Shown here piece after piece: positions 1-6,599 of a stretch of 32,350 nt of DNA. Positions within the stretch are counted from its first letter, which is position 1; every line of letters starts with the position of its first letter. The stretch spans positions 1-32,350 of the forward strand of contig JAUIIF010000002.1 in NCBI GenBank assembly GCA_030431945.1, read 5' to 3'. A program made the translations under genes and the position numbers. The notes below the pieces were generated by a model, which was not told the DNA's origin, did no database searches, and saw nothing but the letters and a program-made list of their open reading frames with translations. The stretch is from Bacteroidia bacterium. Lineage in GTDB: Bacteria > Bacteroidota > Bacteroidia > Chitinophagales > Saprospiraceae.

Positions 1-339
1 TATTCCATCTGCAGGTATCCTGCGTCGGAAGTTCCCCGGGCCTTTCGCCCCGCTATGACCTTACAGTTCAACCAGGCAGAGAATGAAATAGATAAGGTAA
101 CGCTGCACGAAACAGCAACTTTCAAAGTGTATCGTTCGGCGCTGATGGCTGGCTTTCATCAGCAGTCAGGGCTCCCAGGGATGTCCGTACTAGTGGCTAC
201 GGCCGATTACCTCTATCAGTTTACGGTCGTTGGGGCTAACGAAGCAGAAGTTCTTTCCTGGCTCAACACCGTCAGCGTTGCCGGTAAATCCTTGCGTATT
301 GAACCACAGGGAGAAGGCTATTCCGTAGCTCTCAAATAG
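1..339 (+). CDS. Hypothetical protein, 5' end outside window
   Basis: The reading frame is open from the first base of the window, so this is the C-terminal part of a longer gene and the first ATG (position 55) need not be the start. About 112 residues are visible, ending at TAG 337-339. There is no recognisable family motif. The visible part mixes short hydrophobic strands (for example SVLVATADYLYQFTVVG) with charged stretches and looks like a small soluble alpha/beta domain. It is convergent with the next gene on minus and overlaps its 3' end by 8 nt. Function unknown. Confidence 0.6.
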   Translation, partial: YSICRYPASEVPRAFRPAMTLQFNQAENEIDKVTLHETATFKVYRSALMAGFHQQSGLPGMSVLVATADYLYQFTVVGANEAEVLSWLNTVSVAGKSLRIEPQGEGYSVALK

Positions 340-1000
340 TTTTCTTCCTGATTTCCTCCAGGTAGGGATAGTAGGCTGGTAACACTTCGGCACCGGCCCC
401 CCAGACCCACTGCGCCGGGTAGCCATTAGTCAGGCGGAAGGCATCTTCAATAATATCGGCCTGCTGCTCGTAGTTAAAATCTTCGAGCCTGGTCATTGCC
501 CGCAGAGGAGCGAGCCCGCCGTAGTTATAGCCAGCGGAGGTGGTCTGGGCGTAAAGTGCCCGGGGGATGTAGACCGCCCCGTGCTGGGTATACTGCCAGA
601 TGTGGACAACTTCATGAACGAGAGTGGGCGGGCTCATGGGGCCCCAGCTATTGATGGTGTGGAAGCTGACGTAACAAAATTTGGCCCAGGACGGGCCAAC
701 GACGGCCCGCTCATCAATCCGAATCAGATCATAGGGCACGGTATCGCCAAAAATGGGGTACAGCAGGAGGTGTTCCTCCGGAGTCAACGGTCGGGTACGG
801 GGAAAAAGGGTATTGGTAACGGCTTCGTAGACGTCAAAAGCCCCCAGCAGGTCTGCCTTGGCAAAAGCGACTTCCGCCAGGCCCCACCAGGAGTGGCAGT
901 TCCTGAGAGCGGCAAGCAAGCGCCGCAGTCGGAGCCCCCCAAGACGCAGGGGCTGCCGGAGGCGCTGAAAGAAATAGGACAAACGAGCCATAATTGCCAT
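332..1000 (-). CDS. HExxH zincin-like protein (DUF4157/Vgr-related type)
   Basis: The 222-residue protein has the motif LVHEVVHIWQY (HEVVH at residues 129-133), the zinc-binding and catalytic signature of zincin metallopeptidases. About 45 residues later NYEQQADIIEDAF (Glu178) is a plausible third zinc ligand. This pattern is known from DUF4157 and Vgr-related proteins found singly or near contractile injection systems. No such system is seen here. The N-terminus is basic with no clear signal peptide. A second Met three codons downstream (989-991) is an alternative start. Peptidase activity is inferred from the motif only; the protein could be a non-proteolytic zinc-binding fold. Confidence 0.72.
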   Translation of the reverse strand: MAIMARLSYFFQRLRQPLRLGGLRLRRLLAALRNCHSWWGLAEVAFAKADLLGAFDVYEAVTNTLFPRTRPLTPEEHLLLYPIFGDTVPYDLIRIDERAVVGPSWAKFCYVSFHTINSWGPMSPPTLVHEVVHIWQYTQHGAVYIPRALYAQTTSAGYNYGGLAPLRAMTRLEDFNYEQQADIIEDAFRLTNGYPAQWVWGAGAEVLPAYYPYLEEIRKKTI

Positions 1001-1052
1001 GAAGACAATTCAGCACCAGGACTGGTTGGTTCACCGCAGCATCTTTTAGGGC

Positions 1053-1079
1053 GGGCGGGGACGCAGGTGCCGGAGAACG
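1053..1079 (+). repeat. Interspersed GC-rich repeat, copy 1 (diverged)
   Basis: It matches the family core GGGCGCGGCCGCAGGTGC except for G for C at core position 6 and A for C at position 9, and is followed by the purine-rich tail CCGGAGAAC. It lies in the 161-nt gap between the divergent HEVVH gene and the GNAT gene. Confidence 0.6.
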
Positions 1080-1161
1080 TTTTTTCAAGGAGCCGGCAGT
1101 TCTCTGGCACTTACGGCTTGCCCGGCCAACCATTCCCCTGCACCAGCGTTCCCGCCACATA

Positions 1162-1719
1162 ATGATTACTGATACGACGATCGTGCTGAGCCCCCAGCTC
1201 CGGCTTCAGCTTATCACCGCGGAAGATCACGCGCAGCACCTGGCCTTGATGCAGCGCATTTACCCCCCGGCCTTTGCGTACTTATGGCCCGATGGCGGCG
1301 CCTGGTACATTAATCATGTCCACCGGAAAGCAGCCCTCCTTGCTGACCTGGCGGTGGCCAACGCCCCCTACTACCATGTGTACCACCGGGGCGCGCTGCG
1401 GGGTATTTTGCGCCTGAAACGGGAGAGCGCCTGCCCCGACCATCCGGACTTACTGGCCCTGAAGCTGGATCGGCTATATCTCGATGACGCTGTACGGGGC
1501 CAGGGAATTGGCACGACTCTGATCGATTATTGCAAGCAGCTGGTCCGGCAGCAAGGCGCCTGTCTGTTGTGGCTGGAACGCATGGATACTAATGCCGCCA
1601 CCATTGGGTTTTACCAAAAAAACGGCTTCAAACCAGGGGGCCGGTTTCGGCTAACGTTTGCGGAAATGTATCCCCACTTCCGGGGAATGCAACGGCTTTG
1701 GTGGCGGGTTCCCACCTGA
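1162..1719 (+). CDS. GNAT family N-acetyltransferase
   Basis: The 185-residue protein is the size of a single GNAT domain and would transfer an acetyl group from acetyl-CoA to an unknown amine. The acetyl-CoA pyrophosphate loop is visible as LYLDDAVRGQGIGTTLI (around residues 104-120), matching the Q/RxxGxG/A signature. It is followed by the typical beta5/alpha4 part CLLWLERMDTNAATIGFYQKNGF, which includes the FY-x-K-x-GF element. It is probably a monocistronic cytosolic enzyme, with a hairpin just after its stop. The ATG at 1162 gives a normal N-terminus. The substrate cannot be read from the sequence. Confidence 0.88.
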   Translation: MITDTTIVLSPQLRLQLITAEDHAQHLALMQRIYPPAFAYLWPDGGAWYINHVHRKAALLADLAVANAPYYHVYHRGALRGILRLKRESACPDHPDLLALKLDRLYLDDAVRGQGIGTTLIDYCKQLVRQQGACLLWLERMDTNAATIGFYQKNGFKPGGRFRLTFAEMYPHFRGMQRLWWRVPT

Positions 1720-1722
1720 TTT

Positions 1723-1754
1723 GCCCGCCTCCTGCTTGCTACAATGAGGCGGGC
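1723..1754 (+). terminator. Hairpin after the GNAT gene
   Basis: GCCCGCCTC (1723-1731) pairs perfectly with GAGGCGGGC (1746-1754) across a 14-nt loop, 3 nt after the GNAT stop. There is no T-tract, so this is a probable 3'-end structure, not a classical intrinsic terminator. The rest of the gap to 2058 shows no gene I can support. Confidence 0.55.
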
Positions 1755-2058
1755 CTCCGGGCCTGCGCGCCCTACCTTGGGTTTAGTGCCGGCGGTGCAG
1801 CTCGTTACAGTCACAAATAAAAGCATTATGTCTTCTTTCCGATCTGCCACCGTATCTTGCCCTTAAGGAATGTCAATTCAATAACTGTCGGATTTGTAAC
1901 TTGCTCTCGTGGCACTGCACTTCCCGGCCGAAAACATCGCTTAGCTTTGGCCAGGCGTAGCTTTTGTCCGGTCGTTCAGCACCACGACAGCGGCGTCTCC
2001 ATCAAGGCACTTATTAAATCGTCGTTCCTTAAGAACCAGATAAACGACTACAGAACTT

Positions 2059-2068
2059 TATCCTTTTG
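2059..2068 (+). promoter_or_regulatory. -7-like box overlapping the TTG start of the next gene
   Basis: TATCCTTTTG resembles the Bacteroidota -7 element TAnnTTTG with two extra bases in the middle. Its last three bases are the apparent TTG start of the gene at 2066. No convincing -33 TTTG is placed upstream. Confidence 0.3.
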
Positions 2069-3403
2069 AGTATTTGGGATACCCTCTTTGGCCGCTCCCC
2101 AGGCTACGACCCTACCAACGGCCCCGACTTCAGCTTCGGGCGCTATACTGATGCCTTTAAGACACCCGAAAATTACGCGGCCTGGGACAAGGCCCTCAAA
2201 ACCTTCGAGAAAGGTAAATACCTGCAGAGTATCGAAGCTTTCATGGCCTACCTGTACGACCCCCGCGAAGACAACGTAAAGTGGCACGCGGAGGGGGACA
2301 AATTGTACTTCGAGTTCTACCAGGGCAGCAAACGCGTTACGGGGTTTGCCGACGGGGAACAACTGCGGGCTACCGCCCGCATTGCCCGGCTGGATGCCAA
2401 CAATGTTGACCTCTTACACCGGCTGACCACCATGAACTACGAGATGAAATACAGTCGCTTTGCCATTGACGAAGAAGATTGCCTCACCATCGTTTTCGAC
2501 AGCCCGATCAATGACGCCAGCCCGCACAAGCTCTACCATGCCCTCAAAGAAATGGCGCTGCGGGCCGATAAGCAGGACGACCTGCTGCTGGAGGAATTCA
2601 GTGAAAACCTCAGCCCCGTGGAAATCACCCACCTGCGGGAACTCTCTGACGAAGAGAAAAAGCTCAAGCTCGACTTCCTGCGAAGCCATATTCAGGGAGT
2701 GATTGACTACCTGGCCAGGGGCGTCCTGAACCCGGAGGAGCAACCCGGAGCGGTTGCTTACCTGTTGCTCGACCTGGTGTACCGCCTCGATTATTTGCTC
2801 ATTCCGGAAGGGTATACGATGGAGGCCCTGGAAAGGATGCACCGGATGTATTTTGCCCGGGAGGAGGAGCAACCCGTTACGTACAAAAACGTCCGGCTAC
2901 TGAGTGAGCTGCAACACTTGCTCCGGCGTGCCCCTGAGTCGTTCAGCCAGGAGCTGTACGCGGGTAAATCCACCTTCGGGATCACCCTACCCGCCAACCA
3001 CGATCGGCTGGCGAACCTGATCAATAACGAGTTGCCGAACATGGACTGGTATCAGGACAACGGCTTTCCGGAAGTTGCCCAGGGCATCCCCGGGTACATC
3101 GCAGGGTATGCCCTGTTCAATTATGCCGTCCCCCCTCCCGACAAAGAGTTTCTTGAACTGTATTACCGGGTTTGTGAAGACGCTTATTTTCGGGCCCTCG
3201 GGTATAAGCAGCAGTTTTTGGATCGGGACGGCCGGCCGGCCAGGCGGCCCATCCGGGCGGCGATCAACGACCTGGCCGAACGGCACCGGGAAGCTTATCC
3301 GCGACTACGGCCTGCCGTCAGCCAGCTGAGTTTTGATAACCTTATGGACTTTGGTCGCAGCTACCTGGGCATGGTCCGCGACCTGAACCTGAGCAAACCC
3401 TGA
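2066..3403 (+). CDS. Conserved-looking hypothetical protein, 445 aa
   Basis: I do not recognise this family. It starts SIWDTLFGRSPGYDP, similar to the short N-termini with FGR seen in many small cytosolic proteins, so the TTG at 2066 (or an ATT at 2072) is more likely than the next ATG, 58 codons in. Residues from about 40 to 170 read as an alpha/beta domain (KGKYLQSIEAFMAYL, then DKLYFEFYQGSKRVTGF) that could be YbjN/T3S-chaperone-like. That is a guess from pattern only. The C-terminal half is mainly helical and charged. No signal peptide or membrane segment is seen. It is convergent with the ICMT-like gene, 60 nt away. Confidence 0.7.
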   Translation: MSIWDTLFGRSPGYDPTNGPDFSFGRYTDAFKTPENYAAWDKALKTFEKGKYLQSIEAFMAYLYDPREDNVKWHAEGDKLYFEFYQGSKRVTGFADGEQLRATARIARLDANNVDLLHRLTTMNYEMKYSRFAIDEEDCLTIVFDSPINDASPHKLYHALKEMALRADKQDDLLLEEFSENLSPVEITHLRELSDEEKKLKLDFLRSHIQGVIDYLARGVLNPEEQPGAVAYLLLDLVYRLDYLLIPEGYTMEALERMHRMYFAREEEQPVTYKNVRLLSELQHLLRRAPESFSQELYAGKSTFGITLPANHDRLANLINNELPNMDWYQDNGFPEVAQGIPGYIAGYALFNYAVPPPDKEFLELYYRVCEDAYFRALGYKQQFLDRDGRPARRPIRAAINDLAERHREAYPRLRPAVSQLSFDNLMDFGRSYLGMVRDLNLSKP

Positions 3404-3463
3404 TATGCTGGGCGTAGCGGTCATCAGCAATTTAGCAATACCCTCCGTCGTGCCCGGGAGAAA

Positions 3464-3919
3464 TCAGAACCAGGGGGAGAACCGTCCGACCCGTTGGCGG
3501 TAAGCGGCGTAGCCTGGGTACCGGGCCGCCAGCCGCTGTTCTTCGTAACGGGATTTATAGTAAAAAAGCAGCCACAAGCCGGCCGTTATGAGCAGGCGAT
3601 ACCCAGCACCGGTATAAAGGGCATAGCCGAAGGCTGCCAGTAGCAGGCTGCTGTATATCGGATGGCGGGCGAGCGCGAAAGGTCCGCCCGTGATCAATTC
3701 GCCTGCTGCGACGGGAGTGGGAAACGGAGAGAAGCTTTTCCACAGGTGAAGCAAGGCGGCACATCCGGCCAGGGTGGCCACCACGGCGAGGAGTAGCCCC
3801 AGGTTGCCCAGCACGGCGGGCCGGCTGAAAGTCAGCCAGTTTGGCCTCCAGGCGTAGGCCACGAAGAGCAACAGCTGAACGCCGACAAACAGGTAATCTT
3901 TAGCGGTTTTAGGGGCCAT
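3464..3919 (-). CDS. Isoprenylcysteine carboxyl methyltransferase-like membrane protein
   Basis: This is a 151-residue integral membrane protein with about four hydrophobic segments. It ends in the ICMT/PEMT-type SAM-binding motif: GGPFALARHPIYSS (around residues 78-91), then a hydrophobic helix, then YEEQRLAARYPGYAAYRQRV. Bacterial members methylate small lipophilic or thiol substrates, mostly unknown, with S-adenosylmethionine at the inner membrane. The gene starts 18 nt after cmk on the same strand and is probably co-transcribed with it. NnrU-like proteins are a related alternative. Confidence 0.8.
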   Translation of the reverse strand: MAPKTAKDYLFVGVQLLLFVAYAWRPNWLTFSRPAVLGNLGLLLAVVATLAGCAALLHLWKSFSPFPTPVAAGELITGGPFALARHPIYSSLLLAAFGYALYTGAGYRLLITAGLWLLFYYKSRYEEQRLAARYPGYAAYRQRVGRFSPWF

Positions 3920-3937
3920 GTGGGTGTTATTCCGTTT

Positions 3938-4603
3938 TCATGCTGCCCGTAATTTATCTACTTCGGCCATTCCGGCAGCAATGAATTCCGGCAGCGTAAG
4001 CTTGCTGTTGTCAATAACGACGGCGTCAGCAGCCTGGCGTAGCGGACTGTCTGCGCGCGAACTGTCGATGTGATCCCGTTCCGCCAGGTTAGCGGCAACG
4101 GCGGCGCGGGTGGTAGCAATGCCTTTGGCGGCCATTTCAGCCAGCCTGCGGTCCGTCCGGACGTCCATACTAGCCGTAACGAAGAGCTTCAGGTCGGCGT
4201 CCGGAAAAACAACGGTTCCGATATCCCGTCCATCCATGACGATGCCTCCGGCGTCTCCCATTTCCCGCTGCTGCGGAACGACCCAGCGCCGCACGGCGGA
4301 GATGGCGGCTACCGGGGAGACGTAATTGGTTACTGCCGGCTGTCTGATTTCTGCTTCCACGTCTTCGCCGTTGAGTAAGGCGTGGTTAGAACCGGGAACA
4401 AAGTCAACCTTTAGTCCTTCCAAGGCACCTGCGACCGCGCCCGCATCCTCCAGGTCGATAGCGTTGCGCAGAAAGTGGAGCGTCACCATCCGGTACATTG
4501 CCCCGGTATCAATGAATCGGTACCCCAATTGCCGCGCCATGGCGCGGGCCAGGGTTGATTTTCCACAGGCGCTGTAGCCGTCAATGGCAATAATGTAAGA
4601 CAT
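3938..4603 (-). CDS. cmk: Cytidylate kinase
   Basis: CMP/dCMP kinase transfers phosphate from ATP to CMP or dCMP in the cytosol, for pyrimidine nucleotide and DNA/RNA precursor supply. The 221-residue length is typical. The P-loop is GYSACGKST (9-17). The NMP-binding signature DGRDIGTVVFPDADLKLFVT begins at residue 124. The lid-region arginines lie in ERDHIDSSRADSPL (175-188). The start ATG fits the usual short N-terminus before the P-loop. An apparently co-transcribed methyltransferase follows 18 nt later. Residues 55-60 (GAVAGA) are encoded by a sequence nearly identical to the interspersed repeat, yet the protein keeps its normal length there. Confidence 0.97.
   Translation of the reverse strand: MSYIIAIDGYSACGKSTLARAMARQLGYRFIDTGAMYRMVTLHFLRNAIDLEDAGAVAGALEGLKVDFVPGSNHALLNGEDVEAEIRQPAVTNYVSPVAAISAVRRWVVPQQREMGDAGGIVMDGRDIGTVVFPDADLKLFVTASMDVRTDRRLAEMAAKGIATTRAAVAANLAERDHIDSSRADSPLRQAADAVVIDNSKLTLPEFIAAGMAEVDKLRAA
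4414..4442 (-). repeat. Interspersed GC-rich repeat, copy 2, inside cmk
   Basis: On minus the core reads GGGCGCGGTCGCAGGTGC, a single substitution from the family core, followed by C, TTG and GGAAGGAC, like the tails of other copies. It codes for the cmk segment GAVAGALEG without obvious insertion relative to the family's usual layout. Confidence 0.55.
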
Positions 4604-4681
4604 AGCAGAGGTTGCGGGTAAATTTTTCCGGCCTTCCCGTTATCTGGCGCAGGCTGCCGGCGGGGACAGCCCTACACAACG

Positions 4682-4707
4682 AAGCCGGTGATTTTCATCA
4701 CCGGCTT
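4682..4707 (-). terminator. Perfect 11-bp hairpin between DUF2795 gene and cmk
   Basis: AAGCCGGTGAT (4682-4692) pairs perfectly with ATCACCGGCTT (4697-4707) around a 4-nt loop. It sits 21 nt after the DUF2795 stop on minus. There is no T-tract, so it may be a mRNA 3'-end stabiliser or a Rho-type site, not an intrinsic terminator. Confidence 0.6.
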
Positions 4708-4728
4708 GGCCATTAAGGTTATTTGTTG

Positions 4729-4950
4729 CTAATATTCATCTTCGTTGAAGAGGAAATCATCCTTACGGGGGTAATCAGGCCAAATGTCATCGATGACTTC
4801 GTAAGTTTCCCCTTCATCTTCCATGGCCTGAAGGTTTTCAATCACTTCCAGCGGGGAGCCAGAGCGAATCGCATAATCGATGAGCTCGTCCCGCGTAGCG
4901 GGCCAGGGGGCATCTTCCAGGTGGGAAGCGAGTTCTAGAGTCCAATACAT
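4729..4950 (-). CDS. DUF2795 family small protein
   Basis: The 73-residue acidic protein MYWTLELASHLEDAPWPATRD... ends in NEDEY. It matches the short Bacteroidota DUF2795 proteins I know, with WTLELASxLxDAPWPAT, DELIDYAIRSG and the conserved tail DFLFNEDEY. Family function is not established. The fold is predicted as a small helical domain. It has a well-formed -7 box 76 nt upstream, so it is probably transcribed on its own. No signal peptide or membrane segment. Confidence 0.9.
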   Translation of the reverse strand: MYWTLELASHLEDAPWPATRDELIDYAIRSGSPLEVIENLQAMEDEGETYEVIDDIWPDYPRKDDFLFNEDEY

Positions 4951-5025
4951 ACTAACGCGTGGTTTTTAAATTGCTTACTTTAAAGAAGCCGTCAGGGAAC
5001 GATTTGTTTTCCTGCTTCCGGTCGG

Positions 5026-5033
5026 CAAAAGTA
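5026..5033 (-). promoter_or_regulatory. -7 box of the DUF2795 gene
   Basis: On minus this reads TACTTTTG, an exact TAnnTTTG match, 75 nt before the start codon. The region 19-25 nt upstream lacks a TTTG, so only the -7 element is supported. Confidence 0.5.
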
Positions 5034-5094
5034 ATAATTGGACGCGAACCAGTTGATTTAAGTCACGAATAGTTTATATTTATTTGATTTACAG

Positions 5095-6294
5095 CTACTT
5101 GTAAGTGCCGATGATCTGAAATTTTTTATTTTCATATCCGGGAGGAATCTGACCGATCCGGCTGGAATCTTTTGGTCCCGTGGGGTCACAGAAAACGTAA
5201 CGCTGGTCATTGTATACGAATCCGTCGCCTTCGATTGCCTCTGAACCGACGGCAATGGTCAGGTGGTCATCATAAGCCACTACTGCCATCGGCAGGTTGA
5301 GCAGGTCCCTGACCAGGGCAAAAAACAGAGCGGAGCGATCTTCGCAATCAGAGAAATTGTAGCCGAACAGTTCCTCCGGCACCATCGGTTTGGAGTGGCC
5401 GAAATACTCATTGTCTTCTTTGTAGTTGAAAGCCGAGCGGGTGAAGCTGACCAGAAGTTCCACGCGTTCACGCTCATTCAGGGGCTCCAGGTAGCGACGC
5501 AGCTGAGGAAGCAGGCTGTTGCGCAGGGTGGGAGAAAGGGGCGTTTCCAGGTAACAATATTCGTGGATGAAGGGATAATCCCGCATGATGTCCACCATCG
5601 TCCGGTCGAAAGTAACCTCCATAGATTGCGGCACCCCGTGGTAGTTGAACCGCATGGACTTTACCGTTGGCTGTACGCCCAGTGCCGGCCACTTGCGTAG
5701 CTGAAAACCAAAAGACCGGCCGTGTGGGTTAGGGCGCTCATCAAAAATGTAGAGCCGCTGGCGCCCGTCACAGGCACCGTCGAGGCAACTCAGGTTAGCG
5801 TACGGCCGGCCACCAGTATCAATAATGGGCACTTCAAACAAGTCTTCCGTGGTGTAGACGTTGACAAATACCTGATTACCCCGGAAGGTAAGGCGGGCAT
5901 CAAAGCCCGCATCAATCAGCATGCCGAAGAGGGTGATTTCCTGCGCGTTGCGGTTTTCGTTGTTGTACACTACCTGCACGCTGGTCCGGGCCAGCTTGTA
6001 AAAGAGAAAATCGTTCAGCTCGTAGCGCTGCTTGGCTTCCAGCAGTGAATTGAGTAAGACGCGGTGGGGCTTGCGCAGCACCTGTCGGTAAGCATTCCGG
6101 ATGCTGACGTTGGTAAGTGCACCGGGCTCTGCAATCACCATTGCCGGATCGTACACAATGTTTACATCCTGCGCATAGAAAGGCAGGTCGAACCGATTGT
6201 AATTGGCGGGATTGCCCAGGCGAGGCGCGCTGGACCCGGCCAACAGCAGAATAAATACGCTCGTATAGCTGAGCGTGGCAAAGAAAGTTTTCAT
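5095..6294 (-). CDS. Secreted transglutaminase-like protein
   Basis: The 399-residue protein begins with a hydrophobic export signal (MKTFFATLSYTSVFILLLAG) and has no lipobox. A transglutaminase/papain-like triad is visible in order: Cys317 in FSDCEDRSALFFALV, His344 in YDDHLTIAVG and Asp370 in YVFCDPTGP. The N-terminal 280 residues hold no other motif I recognise. Family members are proteases, amidases or crosslinkers acting in the periplasm or at the surface. The substrate is unknown. The complete triad makes an active enzyme likely. It is separated from the DUF2795 gene by 144 nt. Confidence 0.8.
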   Translation of the reverse strand: MKTFFATLSYTSVFILLLAGSSAPRLGNPANYNRFDLPFYAQDVNIVYDPAMVIAEPGALTNVSIRNAYRQVLRKPHRVLLNSLLEAKQRYELNDFLFYKLARTSVQVVYNNENRNAQEITLFGMLIDAGFDARLTFRGNQVFVNVYTTEDLFEVPIIDTGGRPYANLSCLDGACDGRQRLYIFDERPNPHGRSFGFQLRKWPALGVQPTVKSMRFNYHGVPQSMEVTFDRTMVDIMRDYPFIHEYCYLETPLSPTLRNSLLPQLRRYLEPLNERERVELLVSFTRSAFNYKEDNEYFGHSKPMVPEELFGYNFSDCEDRSALFFALVRDLLNLPMAVVAYDDHLTIAVGSEAIEGDGFVYNDQRYVFCDPTGPKDSSRIGQIPPGYENKKFQIIGTYK

Positions 6295-6599
6295 TCGTCA
6301 ACTGAGGTGTGAAAGTTCAGGAAGGGGGAGACAGAGCAATGGGTTGACGGTTCGGCTAATGTGTCCTCAATATACGTTCAGCGACGAAAAAAAGTATGTC
6401 TTCGCGAAGGCTTTAAGATTTTTTATTGGTCGTTTTTTCAGTGAGGGCAAAGTTTATTGGGCGCCATCCTGCCCGCGGTAGTACCGGCAACAGGAATTCA
6501 CCATCGTTCGTCCGCCCGCCTCACGGTGCGGAAGGCGGCTGCAGCGCCATTTGCCAACGAAATACGACTTAAGTGCAGGTTGCTGCACGATCTTTCCGG
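6295..6599. other. Intergenic region, 305 nt
   Basis: No gene is supported. The only structure noted is a short hairpin, CCGCCT (6516-6521) with AGGCGG (6533-6538), 62 nt after the ABC-F stop on minus. The region must also hold the promoter of the transglutaminase-like gene, but I see no clean -7 box. Confidence 0.5.

Noticed and set aside
581-1162. 193-codon open frame on plus
   Set aside because: Antisense to the HEVVH gene over most of its length; no coherent protein-like pattern.
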